From an uncultured Shewanella sp. (lineage in GTDB: Bacteria; Pseudomonadota; Gammaproteobacteria; Enterobacterales; Shewanellaceae), in the NCBI RefSeq assembly GCF_947501665.1, contig NZ_CANMWS010000014.1, positions 1 to 64,000 on the forward strand: 64,000 bases of DNA, in the 5' to 3' direction. The notes beneath the pieces are model-generated. The model saw nothing but the letters and a program-made list of their open reading frames with translations. It was not told where the DNA came from and ran no database searches. Shown in pieces: positions 18,456 to 27,687 of the stretch. The position numbers were made by a program, and so were the translations under genes. Position 1 is the first letter of the stretch, and each line of letters begins with the position of its first letter.

Positions 18456-18663
18456 GTTAGATACCAGTGCTCAAATAACGAATATAATGCAATTAGGGTA
18501 AAAGACGCCTAAAAACACCTCAATGACACATTAAAATAGAGATGTTAATCGACAAAACGACGGTATCTCACCTTTTATGCCCACTTTGATATAAAATAAC
18601 GACCTTAAATCAAAACGTGACAGTCTACCACTTTCTTTCTTCAGGCAAAATCATGAGGGCAAA

Positions 18664-19245
18664 ATGACCAAAAAAAAACCGAATACGGGTCAGGTTCGTA
18701 TCATTTCAGGACAATGGCGCTCACGTCGCTTACCCATTCATGATTTAGAAGGATTACGTCCTACAACGGATCGCGTCAAAGAAACACTGTTTAACTGGCT
18801 CAGTACCGATGTTGTAGGCGCACGAGTATTAGATTGCTTCACTGGCAGCGGCGCACTGAGTTTTGAAGCCTTATCGAGATACGCCGACTTTGCACAAATG
18901 TTGGAATTACAGCCCTCTGCAGCCAAGCAATTGCAACAGAACTTAACCACATTAAAATGCGAGCAAGGAAAGGTCATTAAAGGTGATACACTGACTTTAC
19001 TCAAGACACCGCCTGATGAGCCCTTTAATATTATTTTTATTGATCCCCCTTTTCGTCAATCTCTCGCTGAAGAATGTATTCGCTTACTGAATTTACATCA
19101 ATGGATAGCACCTGACGCATTAATTTACCTAGAAACAGAAACAGAGCTTTCAGCGCTGACTCTTCCTCAGCATTGGGTACAACTGAAAGAGAAAAAAGCT
19201 GGACAAGTGACTTATCGTTTATTTCAATCCACAAGCATAAACTGA
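18664..19245 (+). CDS. rsmD: 16S rRNA (guanine(966)-N2)-methyltransferase RsmD
   Basis: 193 residues. It begins with the family signature VRIISGQWRSRRLPI and RPTTDRVKETLFNWL, has the SAM motif VLDCFTGSGALSFEALSR (about residues 55-73) and the catalytic NPPY-type motif as FIDPPFR (about 128-134). It methylates G966 of 16S rRNA during 30S assembly. Its position divergent to ftsY is the conserved gammaproteobacterial order. The 5' ATG at 18664 follows GAGGGC. Confidence 0.95.
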   Translation: MTKKKPNTGQVRIISGQWRSRRLPIHDLEGLRPTTDRVKETLFNWLSTDVVGARVLDCFTGSGALSFEALSRYADFAQMLELQPSAAKQLQQNLTTLKCEQGKVIKGDTLTLLKTPPDEPFNIIFIDPPFRQSLAEECIRLLNLHQWIAPDALIYLETETELSALTLPQHWVQLKEKKAGQVTYRLFQSTSIN

Positions 19246-19303
19246 CATTAATCATTCGTTATCCTAGGCTTAAATAAAATATATATGAGCCTAGGAGCAA
19301 CAC

Positions 19304-20308
19304 TTGCGGCCTAAAGTCCTACATTTAATTAGTGCGTCTGAATTTGGCGGAATCCAATCAGCACTAAGTAGCTTGCTATCTTCTCCCCTGATAAATGATT
19401 TTGAGTTTCACATCAAAACGATTGATCTGAAACATTATCCATTAACGCATTACGAAGCAGATATAATATGCCTACATCATGCACTCAGCTGGCAATATCT
19501 CCCCAAAATACTCTTACTTAAACTCAGGAATTTTCACACCCCTATTTTATATCAAGAGCATCATTATTGTGATGGTTTTGTAAAGCACCAAGTCAGTAGG
19601 CCTAAGCGTTTTTTTTTAATGCTAAAGTTAAGTTACGGCATCATAGATACTGTCATTGCAGTTTCCCATTCTCAAGCTCAATGGATGAACCAACACCATC
19701 TTATCCCTCCAAAAAAACTGTTCGTGCTACAACAGGGAACAAAATTAAATCGCTTTGTTACATTACCAACAAAAAAAGCCGGGGAAACCTACGTTATTGG
19801 TTCCTACGGCAGATTACATAAACAAAAAGGATTCGACATACTTATCGAGGCTATCAAACTCATACCGAACGAAAATATTGAGCTCAAAATTGCAGGATCA
19901 GGAGAATTAGAACATATGCTTAAAAAGCTGGCTTCATCATTAACTAATATCCAATTTGTTGGTGCGAGTGACAATATCCCTGCTTTTCTAAACGAATGCG
20001 ATGTCATCATTATTCCCTCAAGGTGGGAACCATTTGGCTTAGTGTTTCAAGAAGCAATGGCTGCAGGAAAACCTATCCTTCATTCGGGAGTCGATGGTCT
20101 CAATGAGCAAAGTACCCTACTCGATAAAAACCAAAATGAAGCCATATTTGAATTAACAGCCGAGTCCATTGCTCAAGCAATCCTTCACAGCATAAAATCC
20201 CCTTTGAACACTCTAACATCAGAACAACGATTGCAGATGCGGAAAAAATCGGATGAAACAGTGAGTCAATGGAAAAACTTATTAAACGCTTTTAAAGATA
20301 ACAATTAA
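19304..20308 (+). CDS. Family 4 glycosyltransferase (GT-B)
   Basis: 334 residues from a TTG at 19304 preceded by TAGGAGCAACAC, the only plausible start with an RBS. The N-terminal Rossmann half begins VLHLISASEFGGIQSAL; the C-terminal half has GSYGRLHKQKGFDILIEAI (about residues 165-183), IAGSGE, and the EX7E-type motif PSRWEPFGLVFQEAMAAGKP (about 243-262), all typical of GT4 enzymes using nucleotide sugars. It is not flanked by other polysaccharide genes, so the acceptor is unknown; rsmD lies just upstream and a perfect terminator lies downstream. Probably cytosolic or membrane-associated. Confidence 0.85.
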   Translation: MRPKVLHLISASEFGGIQSALSSLLSSPLINDFEFHIKTIDLKHYPLTHYEADIICLHHALSWQYLPKILLLKLRNFHTPILYQEHHYCDGFVKHQVSRPKRFFLMLKLSYGIIDTVIAVSHSQAQWMNQHHLIPPKKLFVLQQGTKLNRFVTLPTKKAGETYVIGSYGRLHKQKGFDILIEAIKLIPNENIELKIAGSGELEHMLKKLASSLTNIQFVGASDNIPAFLNECDVIIIPSRWEPFGLVFQEAMAAGKPILHSGVDGLNEQSTLLDKNQNEAIFELTAESIAQAILHSIKSPLNTLTSEQRLQMRKKSDETVSQWKNLLNAFKDNN

Positions 20309-20332
20309 AAAGGGGAAATCGCTTTCCCCTTT
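20309..20332. terminator. Bidirectional terminator
   Basis: AAAGGGGAAA / TTTCCCCTTT with the 4-base loop TCGC, directly after the glycosyltransferase stop and just before the convergent lipoprotein gene end. Confidence 0.9.
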
Positions 20333-20344
20333 CATATGTCATGC

Positions 20345-20935
20345 TCAATTAATCATCAAGCTTTGATTAGTTAGGTTTTCGTCATAACGCCACACATAGT
20401 AAGCAGGTTGGCTACCATCAAACGTCCAAATAGCAACAATCAACTCCTGTTGAGCAGTACCCAATACAAGATCTGTCACCAATACACCTTCATTTAATGG
20501 CCCTCTTATTAAACAAGTATCATAATCAACCTTATAACCACCTTCATCTTTGGTAACAAATTCTTCACAAATAGACACATATGCTCTATCACTGTATCCA
20601 GTATCGATACCTACAAACAAAGTATATTCAGATAGTAACTCATTCTCTGATCCAACAAACAAATTGCTTAATGATTCCACATCAACAGCAGCTTGTTCAT
20701 CATCAGTCGTCGATACCGGCTCATCATCTACAGAATCTGTCGTGGTTATGCCTGACGAACTATCATCAGTTGTGCTGCTTGTATCCGTGCCGCTTGTAGT
20801 ACTTGCCGCTGTAGAGCTATTATCACTCGCCGCACTAGAAGAGCTGGAATCATCTCCTCCTCCCCCTCCGCCACAGGCAACCAGTAGAGAAAATAAACCT
20901 AAAATACATACTCTTTTATACATTGAATTATTCAT
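20345..20935 (-). CDS. Ser/Thr-rich lipoprotein of unknown function
   Basis: 196 residues from ATG 20935; AGAGGG stands 7 bases upstream, whereas the ATG at 20941 is too close to it. The lipobox is LLVAC (Cys near residue 21), followed by six Gly and a low-complexity Ser/Thr/Asp linker to about residue 75, then a compact domain with four aromatic-rich segments (YTLFVGIDTGYSDRAYVSICEEF; IVAIWTFDGSQPAYYVWRYDENL). It starts 12 bases downstream of the stop of the LruC-domain gene, so the two form an operon. Probably anchored in the outer membrane. Domain family not recognised. Confidence 0.75.
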   Translation of the reverse strand: MNNSMYKRVCILGLFSLLVACGGGGGGDDSSSSSAASDNSSTAASTTSGTDTSSTTDDSSSGITTTDSVDDEPVSTTDDEQAAVDVESLSNLFVGSENELLSEYTLFVGIDTGYSDRAYVSICEEFVTKDEGGYKVDYDTCLIRGPLNEGVLVTDLVLGTAQQELIVAIWTFDGSQPAYYVWRYDENLTNQSLMIN

Positions 20936-20946
20936 CGTCATTCCCT

Positions 20947-23091
20947 CTACTCGTTTGGAATAATTAAACCAGTGTCACCATTTTGATACCAATTGGGATT
21001 ACCATTACCCAATGCATAATCAACAAAATCTGGATATGCTTCATTTAACGGTATTTTTTCAACTGGGTATGACCATCTCTCTGGAATAATTAATGCCCAA
21101 GGCATGCCATTCGCATTCTGAAAATACAAGCCTTCACTGGGGTTTGATGCATCATCGCCTTGACCAAATAAACGTGGATCAAACTTATCTGTGGGAGCCT
21201 TATTCTTAAGGTGAACCTCTAAAGCTCGCCCTGGATTACCACCGAGTACCGCTTCTGGTAACCAACCATGTGGAATATTGGGATTAGCAAAAATAAATGG
21301 ATCATAAGGTAGCTCAGGCATGTCACTACTATTTATAGGTGTTTCAAAAGGGATCGTAATAGTCCAAGTAGGGTGCTCTGTTTGAGTACAACCTAATTGT
21401 GTGCCCAAGAATTCGCAGCCATAGGGAACAGTAGTATAGGAATGAACATCTTCAGTGATTATAAAAACGGCATTAGTTTGCCCTTCCTCTAGGATAGCAT
21501 GGGACTGATTAACACCATCTAAATCCCAACGGATCGCAGATTCTTTGATTGCAGAGCGAGGAATGCCGGGTAATTGAATACCAAAACCATTGTGAAATGT
21601 TGCTCCAACAGCTAGGACTTTAACTTCTATTTTAACTCTTCTGATCTTTCCATCTTTTTCAAACTCATTAATTTTTACCTCCATCACAACATCGTTAAAA
21701 TCATAATCTCCTTCCAGAGGATAAAGATCTTCATATACAATTGTCGCCACGCCTTCCGAACCGACAGGGTAATAACCCGTTGTCACGCCAGTTTCTGTTA
21801 TTGTGATAGGATAATCTTCTACTTCACCATCCCCTGCGCCACCTGTAGGCCCTAAACTCTGTGTTGTACTCAAACGAAAACGTGCCCAAGTGTCACCTGC
21901 CTCAACCCAGCTTGGCACCTGAATAATGACAATGTTCTCACCTTCATCCATATATTCAGAGGCTATAACTTGCTCGTCACTATCGAAGTCTCCATCATGA
22001 TTCAAATCAATCCAGGCATTGAGGTAACCTTCATTTCCTACGACATCGACAATTAATATCATATCTTCACCCACTTCAAACCCAGTAGGCATAGTAATAC
22101 CATCTTCGTCATGACTATTATCACTGACATCATCAGAAAGAGGATAAGCATAAGCATCACCTTCATTATCAATTAATGCACCTAATTGAATACCTGAAAC
22201 AATTTTATGACGAGCACCGTTACTAGCAATATTACTGCCATAAGAGTCTGGGGCATCGCCAAAATCAACCGAATCTCCAACAGGTACGTCAGCTAATGCA
22301 CATCTTGCACCATCATTACTAGTAGAAGAGGGCCCATAAGCAAAAATGCCACTCACGCTCGGCTCCCCCTCTAAATTAGAGACTTTGTAAATATAACCAT
22401 CAGAATTATTACTAATATACAAATTGCCATTCACGTCGAAAAACTGAGCACCGAAAGTAAAACCTCGTTGTGTGGCTGTTAAAAGTGTACCTAAATCCTC
22501 AGCTGCACCCGACGTTTTGTCTATTTTTAATAATTTTGCTGTTGTGCCATTGGTGACTGTGTATAAATATCCATTATCAGGATGAAAAGCAAAATCCGTA
22601 ATACTATAACTCGCGTTAGACTGACTGCCTGCAACCAAGGTCATTTCATAATTATCTGGATCATCTAAAATAATTTTGAATAACCCCTTATTTTTCCGAT
22701 AGCCATACCAAGCATTTTCATCTAATGCCACATCGCCTACATAAAAATTTCCTGCACTCGATGAAGCACCATCTTTACTCACATCCAATGCCACAACTTG
22801 ATGATCAGTCCCCACTCTACCAAGTGAACCACTGGCGTAATCCCAACCATATAAATAACGATCAAATTTATTAAAACCAACACCGTTAAATGCAGCACCG
22901 CTTCCCATATCATTAGATAAAATGGTATAGCTACCCGTACCTAAATCGACACCAAAATTTTTAGGTAAAGATGAGGGCTTTTGAATAATAAAGGCTTTGG
23001 TTGGACACTCCTCAAAAGGTGCCGCATACGCGGACAACGAAAAGATAATGCCAATAATAAAAGTAAATGAAATAGGCCTTAGAGATAACAT
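20947..23091 (-). CDS. LruC-domain surface protein with GEVED domain
   Basis: 714 residues from ATG 23091 (AAGGAG 6 bases upstream), which gives a clean signal peptide cleaved near AYA-A; the frame extends to 23223 but without support. Residues about 30-265 look like a beta-propeller-type DUF6923 region (repeated blocks such as YLYGWDYASGSLGRV, GYLYTVTNGTTAKLLKID, NLYISNNSDGYIYKV). About 275-427 is a GEVED domain (FGDAPDSYG, WIDLNHDGDFDSDE, GDGEVEDYPI). About 447-714 is the LruC/DUF4842 domain, with YEDLYPLEGDYDFNDVVM. Such proteins are secreted or surface-bound; function is unestablished. The acidic DLNHDGDFDSDE segment suggests calcium binding. Confidence 0.8.
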   Translation of the reverse strand: MLSLRPISFTFIIGIIFSLSAYAAPFEECPTKAFIIQKPSSLPKNFGVDLGTGSYTILSNDMGSGAAFNGVGFNKFDRYLYGWDYASGSLGRVGTDHQVVALDVSKDGASSSAGNFYVGDVALDENAWYGYRKNKGLFKIILDDPDNYEMTLVAGSQSNASYSITDFAFHPDNGYLYTVTNGTTAKLLKIDKTSGAAEDLGTLLTATQRGFTFGAQFFDVNGNLYISNNSDGYIYKVSNLEGEPSVSGIFAYGPSSTSNDGARCALADVPVGDSVDFGDAPDSYGSNIASNGARHKIVSGIQLGALIDNEGDAYAYPLSDDVSDNSHDEDGITMPTGFEVGEDMILIVDVVGNEGYLNAWIDLNHDGDFDSDEQVIASEYMDEGENIVIIQVPSWVEAGDTWARFRLSTTQSLGPTGGAGDGEVEDYPITITETGVTTGYYPVGSEGVATIVYEDLYPLEGDYDFNDVVMEVKINEFEKDGKIRRVKIEVKVLAVGATFHNGFGIQLPGIPRSAIKESAIRWDLDGVNQSHAILEEGQTNAVFIITEDVHSYTTVPYGCEFLGTQLGCTQTEHPTWTITIPFETPINSSDMPELPYDPFIFANPNIPHGWLPEAVLGGNPGRALEVHLKNKAPTDKFDPRLFGQGDDASNPSEGLYFQNANGMPWALIIPERWSYPVEKIPLNEAYPDFVDYALGNGNPNWYQNGDTGLIIPNE

Positions 23092-23410
23092 AGCAGCTCC
23101 TTCGCTAGAATAGATATATCTACTAAGCAATAGCCATGCCAAAAAAACAAAAACATTAAATATCAATAAGTAAGACTTAAACCATAAAAAACTAAAAGCG
23201 CATATTCGCATTTTGCAATGCAAATTCTCAAATTAAGAAAATGTTCCTTTGACTCTTCATCAAATGAAATAACAAGGTTAAAAGAATAAAGGTATTAAGT
23301 TACATATTTAGCTATCTACAGGGAAAAGGCTAAGATTAATTTATCATTGCAGTCACTGATGCATATGATGGGTAAATAACCCACAATAATAAAATGCAGC
23401 GGATCACCAC
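23092..23410. other. Divergent promoter region of LruC gene and fucP-like gene
   Basis: 319 bases without a gene between two divergent starts. The sequence is AT-rich, with the RBS-like AAGGAG for the minus-strand gene at the left end and a poor RBS before 23411. Individual operators cannot be assigned. Confidence 0.4.
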
Positions 23411-24703
23411 ATGAAAAAAATCCCTCTTATTTTCCCCACTATGCGACTGCCTTTTCTTTTATTACTTATTTGCTTTGCAGCATGGGGGGTCGCAGCCAAT
23501 ATGACCGATCCTTTAGTCAAAGTGTTTAGCCAAATTTTTACTATGTCTAGCGTTCAGGCTGCTTTAGTGCAATTTTCATATTATGGTGCCTATTTTTGTT
23601 TAGCCATTCCAGCCGCCATGATCAATAAACGCTATTCTTATAAAACAGGTGTTCTCACAGGATTAGGTTTAGCTATAGTTGGGGCTTTTTTATTTTACCC
23701 TGCGAGCCAATCTCTCTCATATGGTTACTTTCTCACAGCACTTTTTATTTTAGCAGGAGGGCTCTCTATTCTAGAGACTTCAGCCAGTCCTTATGTCATC
23801 AATATGGGACCTGTCGCCAATGCCACCAAAAGACTTAACTTCGCTCAATCATTTAATCCCATTGGTACCAACATAGGTGTCTTTCTTGCCGCCAGTTTTA
23901 TCCTTCCTCATTTAAACCCAGCAACGGCACAAGAGCGAATGAGTATGCCAATTGATCAGCTAGCATCCATACAAACAGCTGAACTTAGTGCGGTAATGAC
24001 ACCTTATGTCGGCATGGCCTTTGCTCTGTTACTCACTTGGCTTGCCATTGCGATTAATAAGGCCCCCTCAGTCAATGCTTCCGTTTCATCAGAGGCACAT
24101 CCTAAAATTCACTTTTTTAGTACCATAAAGCACTTATTAAAGAATCGACATTATAAATATGGTGTCATGGCACAGTTTTTTAATATGGCTGCACAAACCT
24201 GTGTGTGGACGTTTACGATTAGGTATGTCATGAATGCTTTGTCTAGCAATGCAGAGGAAGCTGGCACCTATTTGCAATACAGCATGATAACCTTCCTATT
24301 ATCTCGATTTCTTATGACATGGTTAATGGGCTATGTTAAACCAACCCTATTGCTTGCCATTTCCACCATCATTGCAGCTAGTCTATCGGTTTTCATGATG
24401 TTTACTCCTACAATCTATGGAGTATGGGCGTTGGTGGCAATTTCAGCCTGTATGTCGCTTATGTTCCCAACCATATACGGTATTGCACTACAAGGCCTCA
24501 AACACAATACACAATTTGGTGCTGCAGGTTTAGTCATGGCCATGTTAGGAGGTGCCCTAATCCCTATGGTACAAGGACTTCTCATTGATACCTATGGCGT
24601 CGTATTTTCTTATATCGTGCCTGCTATTTGCTTTATATTAGTGACATGCTATGCCTTATTCGATTTAAACGTCATAAGGCATAATACAGATTTAAGCGAG
24701 TAA
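23411..24703 (+). CDS. FucP-like sugar:proton symporter (MFS)
   Basis: 430 residues with about twelve membrane helices. The FucP family pattern is clear: FAAWGVAANMTDPLVKVFSQIFTMSSVQAALVQFSYYGAYF in the first hairpin and ILETSASPYVINMGP and NFAQSFNPIGTNIGVF in helices 4-5, where FucP has its substrate-site Glu/Asn residues. E. coli FucP imports L-fucose. No fucose-catabolic genes lie nearby, so the sugar may differ. The 3' end overlaps the 3' end of azoR by 12 bases (convergent). Confidence 0.85.
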   Translation: MKKIPLIFPTMRLPFLLLLICFAAWGVAANMTDPLVKVFSQIFTMSSVQAALVQFSYYGAYFCLAIPAAMINKRYSYKTGVLTGLGLAIVGAFLFYPASQSLSYGYFLTALFILAGGLSILETSASPYVINMGPVANATKRLNFAQSFNPIGTNIGVFLAASFILPHLNPATAQERMSMPIDQLASIQTAELSAVMTPYVGMAFALLLTWLAIAINKAPSVNASVSSEAHPKIHFFSTIKHLLKNRHYKYGVMAQFFNMAAQTCVWTFTIRYVMNALSSNAEEAGTYLQYSMITFLLSRFLMTWLMGYVKPTLLLAISTIIAASLSVFMMFTPTIYGVWALVAISACMSLMFPTIYGIALQGLKHNTQFGAAGLVMAMLGGALIPMVQGLLIDTYGVVFSYIVPAICFILVTCYALFDLNVIRHNTDLSE

Positions 24704-25285
24704 TAAATCTAATTCAAATTGGGCTTTTTCTATACTTTCTTGAGCGATAGCCTCTCCCATAGATAAGCCTTCTGCGTAGATAAATTCAAGCTCTGTGATC
24801 CCGACAAACCCTAGTACCGTTCTAAGATAAGGAGAGAGATGATCGCTGGCCATATTTTTATGGACACCGCCTCGAGTAGTAATGACAATGGCTTTTTTAT
24901 CAGTTAATAACCCTTCAGGTCCCTGATCGGTATAACGAAAAGTTACACCTGCTCTAGCAACAAGATCAATCCACTGCTTCAATTGGGTAGGAATGGTGAA
25001 ATTATACATTGGGGCGGTAATAATGACGGTGTCGTGTGCTTTTAGCTCTTTCACTAAACGATCTGACAAAGACAGCGCATCTTGTTGCCGAGCATTTAAA
25101 CTCTCAGCCCCTCTTAAGGCCATCGCCAATTCACCATCCAATGTCGGTAACTGACTGTTTGTTAAATCTCTAATGGTCACATTCACATTTTTATCTGATA
25201 ATTGTGCCATTGCATAATCAATCAATTGATTAGATTGAGAATGCTCTCCTAATATGCTTGAAGTTAATACTAAGACTTTAGACAT
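24692..25285 (-). CDS. azoR: FMN-dependent NADH-azoreductase AzoR
   Basis: 197 residues from ATG 25285, the start that yields the family N-terminus MSKVLVLTSSILGEHSQSNQ and has GGAG 7 bases upstream; the frame runs further to 25327. The flavodoxin-like fold is shown by SSILGEHSQS (phosphate-binding loop), TAPMYNFTIPTQLKQWIDLVARAGVTFRYT (about residues 83-112, FMN-ring contacts) and TTRGGVHKN. It reduces azo bonds and quinones in the cytosol using NADH. Single gene. Confidence 0.93.
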   Translation of the reverse strand: MSKVLVLTSSILGEHSQSNQLIDYAMAQLSDKNVNVTIRDLTNSQLPTLDGELAMALRGAESLNARQQDALSLSDRLVKELKAHDTVIITAPMYNFTIPTQLKQWIDLVARAGVTFRYTDQGPEGLLTDKKAIVITTRGGVHKNMASDHLSPYLRTVLGFVGITELEFIYAEGLSMGEAIAQESIEKAQFELDLLLA

Positions 25286-25408
25286 CATTGACTCCATCAA
25301 TATAAAGAGACCCTTTCTCTTTATCATAAGCTGATTCTAATAGCCTACAAAATAGAAAAAAAGTGCATAAAATCTCTATCAATGAATCAAAAAATCGAAA
25401 GGTTAATC

Positions 25409-25873
25409 TCAGTTGTTCTCCACAGGAGTCGTCACATAAACCCCGTCAAATACTGCGCAACGCTTTTCATTACAAAAGAGTTCAATCAATAACTTACACT
25501 TTACTCTACGACCTTTCTCTAACCCTGACAAATCAATATTCGGCCAAGTCACAACCGCTTGAGGTTGCTCATGAATGGGGGCAATGTACCTTATATCGGC
25601 CTTAGCTAACACGATATCACCTTTAAGTTTACACTGCTTTTGTTTTAACCATATCAGTCCCCAACCCGTTAATGTCATCAAAGTATAAATACTGCCTGCA
25701 AACATAGTTTGATGTAGGTTGAGATTAGGTTCCAAAGGAGCTGAAACAGACAATTGCCTGCCATCATACTCAGCCGCCTTTACTTGCATAAATTGACTTA
25801 AAGGAATGGTTTTATGCCAAGTCATTGTTAATTCTTTTAATAAATCATCAGTATCCATACACTCATCATTCAT
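25409..25873 (-). CDS. Hotdog-fold thioesterase (YiiD C-terminal type)
   Basis: 154 residues with the YiiD_C pattern: LSQFMQVKAAEYDGRQLSVSAPLEPNLNLHQTMFAGSIYTLMTLTGWGLIWL (about 18-70), the helix and catalytic segment of the hotdog fold, then AKADIRYIAPI. It resembles the stand-alone C-terminal thioesterase domain of E. coli YiiD (FabY-like). Start ATG 25873 follows GAGG with good spacing. It lies 28 bases downstream of dtd in the same direction and is likely cotranscribed. Acyl substrate unknown. Confidence 0.8.
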   Translation of the reverse strand: MNDECMDTDDLLKELTMTWHKTIPLSQFMQVKAAEYDGRQLSVSAPLEPNLNLHQTMFAGSIYTLMTLTGWGLIWLKQKQCKLKGDIVLAKADIRYIAPIHEQPQAVVTWPNIDLSGLEKGRRVKCKLLIELFCNEKRCAVFDGVYVTTPVENN

Positions 25874-25901
25874 AACAACCTCAACTCAAATTCAAACGTA
25901 T

Positions 25902-26339
25902 TTATACCTGAAGGTTAAACGTCACAGGACCATCATTAACTAAGGATACTTGCATGTCTGCAGCAAATTGCCCTGTTTGAGTTGTCACCCCCTCGCTTCG
26001 ACAAAAATTGATAAATCCACCGTATAAAGCTTCAGCCTGCTCAGGCGTACCCGCTCCCGAAAAACTGGGGCGTAACCCTTTTTTAGTATTAGCAGCTAAG
26101 GTAAATTGAGAAACAACCAGTAATTCTCCAGCAATTTGCTGTAAATTCAGGTTCATTTTTCCATTTTCATCAGAAAATACCCTATACTGCATCACTTTTT
26201 TCGCCAACTTTTGCATTTTCTCTATCGTATCATCTTGCTCAACACCTAATAACACGAGTAAACCTTGTTTTATCTCACCACAGGTCACTCCATCCACATC
26301 AACTTTAACCTGTTTAACTCTTTGAATTAACGCTATCAT
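25902..26339 (-). CDS. dtd: D-aminoacyl-tRNA deacylase
   Basis: 145 residues, the normal DTD length, from ATG 26339 ([13 protein letters not shown]); the frame extends upstream to 26390 but the family starts here. Motifs [21 protein letters not shown] (about 77-97, the SQFTL oxyanion and chirality-proofreading site) and the C-terminal [11 protein letters not shown] with the cross-subunit Gly-cisPro-type segment (here DGPVT) are present. It hydrolyses D-amino acids from mischarged tRNA. It belongs to the yihY-dtd-thioesterase group. Confidence 0.96.
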   Translation of the reverse strand: MIALIQRVKQVKVDVDGVTCGEIKQGLLVLLGVEQDDTIEKMQKLAKKVMQYRVFSDENGKMNLNLQQIAGELLVVSQFTLAANTKKGLRPSFSGAGTPEQAEALYGGFINFCRSEGVTTQTGQFAADMQVSLVNDGPVTFNLQV

Positions 26340-26403
26340 TTTTACCTTTACTTCTATGATTAAGTGTATGTCAATTGATTGAATAACCATTTTCCGCTAA
26401 TAG

Positions 26404-27285
26404 CTATTCTTCTTCATCTACGCCAGCAATTAACTTCTGTAATTGTTGATCGATATGTTCAGGTAGTGCAGCAGTAATTTCAGCGCCAATTAATACAATC
26501 ACCCAAGATAAGTAAACCCACACAAATAAAATAGGGATGGATGCTAATGCACCATAAATAGCTTCATAAGTCGGAAATTGCGTCACATATAAAGTAAACC
26601 CTTTTTTACTCAACTCAAATAAAAGGGCAGCAACAAACGCACCAAATAATGCATGAATGAACTTCACTTTTTGATTAGGCACTACCATATACAACAATAA
26701 AAAAGCGGCCATAGAAAAAAACATAGGCAAGCGTTTAACCAAAGGCGCCACATGAACAAGATCCGATTCACTCACTACTTTTAGCGATACGATATATGAA
26801 CTTGCAACTAAACTGGCCCCCACAAGTACTGGACCAAGAGTAAGTACCATCCAGTACATCGAAAAAGACACCATACTGCGACGCTTCTCTTTTGTGCGCC
26901 AAATACTATTGAGTGCCTTATCGATAGCGGAGATCAAGAAAATAGCCACCAGCACTAACGCGGCAATCCCCACCGTCGTTCCTTTCGAAGCATTATCAAC
27001 AAACTCATTTAAATAGACTTGAACAGTATCACCGGCTGCGGGAAGAAAGTTTTTATAAACAAACCCTTCAATTTCTTCTCTCAGTCCCACAAAGACTGGA
27101 AAAGCCGATAACATCGATACCATAACTGCGACTAAAGGTACTAATGATAGTAAAGTCACATACGCTAAATGACCCGCACGAATATTGACTTGATCGGTTT
27201 TTAATCTTGCTAATAAATGGACTAAAAATTCCCAAAACCCTCGAAACAGACTGATAAGCTTTTTAATATTCATCATTTTTTTCAT
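26404..27285 (-). CDS. yihY: YihY/BrkB-family inner-membrane protein
   Basis: 293 residues with six hydrophobic segments. Typical features are [29 protein letters not shown] (about 37-65), [20 protein letters not shown] (about 115-135) and [27 protein letters not shown] near residue 255. Once called RNase BN, the family is not a ribonuclease and its function is uncertain. It lies just upstream of dtd, as in related genomes. Confidence 0.9.
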   Translation of the reverse strand: MKKMMNIKKLISLFRGFWEFLVHLLARLKTDQVNIRAGHLAYVTLLSLVPLVAVMVSMLSAFPVFVGLREEIEGFVYKNFLPAAGDTVQVYLNEFVDNASKGTTVGIAALVLVAIFLISAIDKALNSIWRTKEKRRSMVSFSMYWMVLTLGPVLVGASLVASSYIVSLKVVSESDLVHVAPLVKRLPMFFSMAAFLLLYMVVPNQKVKFIHALFGAFVAALLFELSKKGFTLYVTQFPTYEAIYGALASIPILFVWVYLSWVIVLIGAEITAALPEHIDQQLQKLIAGVDEEE

Positions 27286-27367
27286 AAGGTTTCTCTTGCT
27301 TTTTCCCTAGTTACTTCAGTATTGTGACTCATATAAGGTTATATTAACAAGTTACTAAGGTAGATCT

Positions 27368-27586
27368 ATGTCTCAACAAGGTTCGGCAGGTAATGTGATT
27401 GCTGCTATCGCTAGCGTATTCATTCCCGGTCTTGGGCAACTAGTGCAAGGACGTGTTTTGGCTGCTCTATTATTTTTTGTCTTTATTGGCGCGGCGTATA
27501 GCATGTGGGTGTTTATTATTCCTCCTATCATTGGCTTTCTACTCCATATTTGGTGCATTGCTGATGCTGCAACTTTTAGAAGCTGA
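27368..27586 (+). CDS. Small two-helix membrane protein
   Basis: 72 residues with two hydrophobic helices (about 9-25 and 30-62) separated by GLGQLVQGRVLAA, the FIPGLGQLxxG-type turn seen in TM2-like and related small membrane proteins, and a C-terminal HIWCIADAATF. RBS AAGGTAGATCT precedes the ATG. Transcribed alone, opposite yihY, with a strong terminator behind it. Function unknown. Confidence 0.7.
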   Translation: MSQQGSAGNVIAAIASVFIPGLGQLVQGRVLAALLFFVFIGAAYSMWVFIIPPIIGFLLHIWCIADAATFRS

Positions 27587-27600
27587 ACAATTGAAAACAA

Positions 27601-27632
27601 AAAAGCCTAAGATATTTTCATCTTAGGCTTTT
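27601..27632. terminator. Bidirectional terminator
   Basis: AAAAGCCTAAGA / TCTTAGGCTTTT, a perfect 12-bp stem with an 8-base loop, between the small membrane gene and the end of typA. It serves both convergent genes. Confidence 0.92.
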
Positions 27633-27687
27633 AATTCTCAGTGCTGTTCTTGCTTATCTAAAGGAAAGAACAAATCGAGTTGATACT

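Noticed and set aside
20550..20963. Plus-strand open frame opposite the lipoprotein gene
   Set aside because: It is the antisense shadow of the Ser/Thr/Gly repeat codons, has no RBS and overlaps a gene with a clear lipobox.
23411..24703. A fucose catabolic operon around the FucP-like gene
   Set aside because: No fucI, fucK, fucA or dehydrogenase genes are adjacent, so L-fucose specificity is not claimed.
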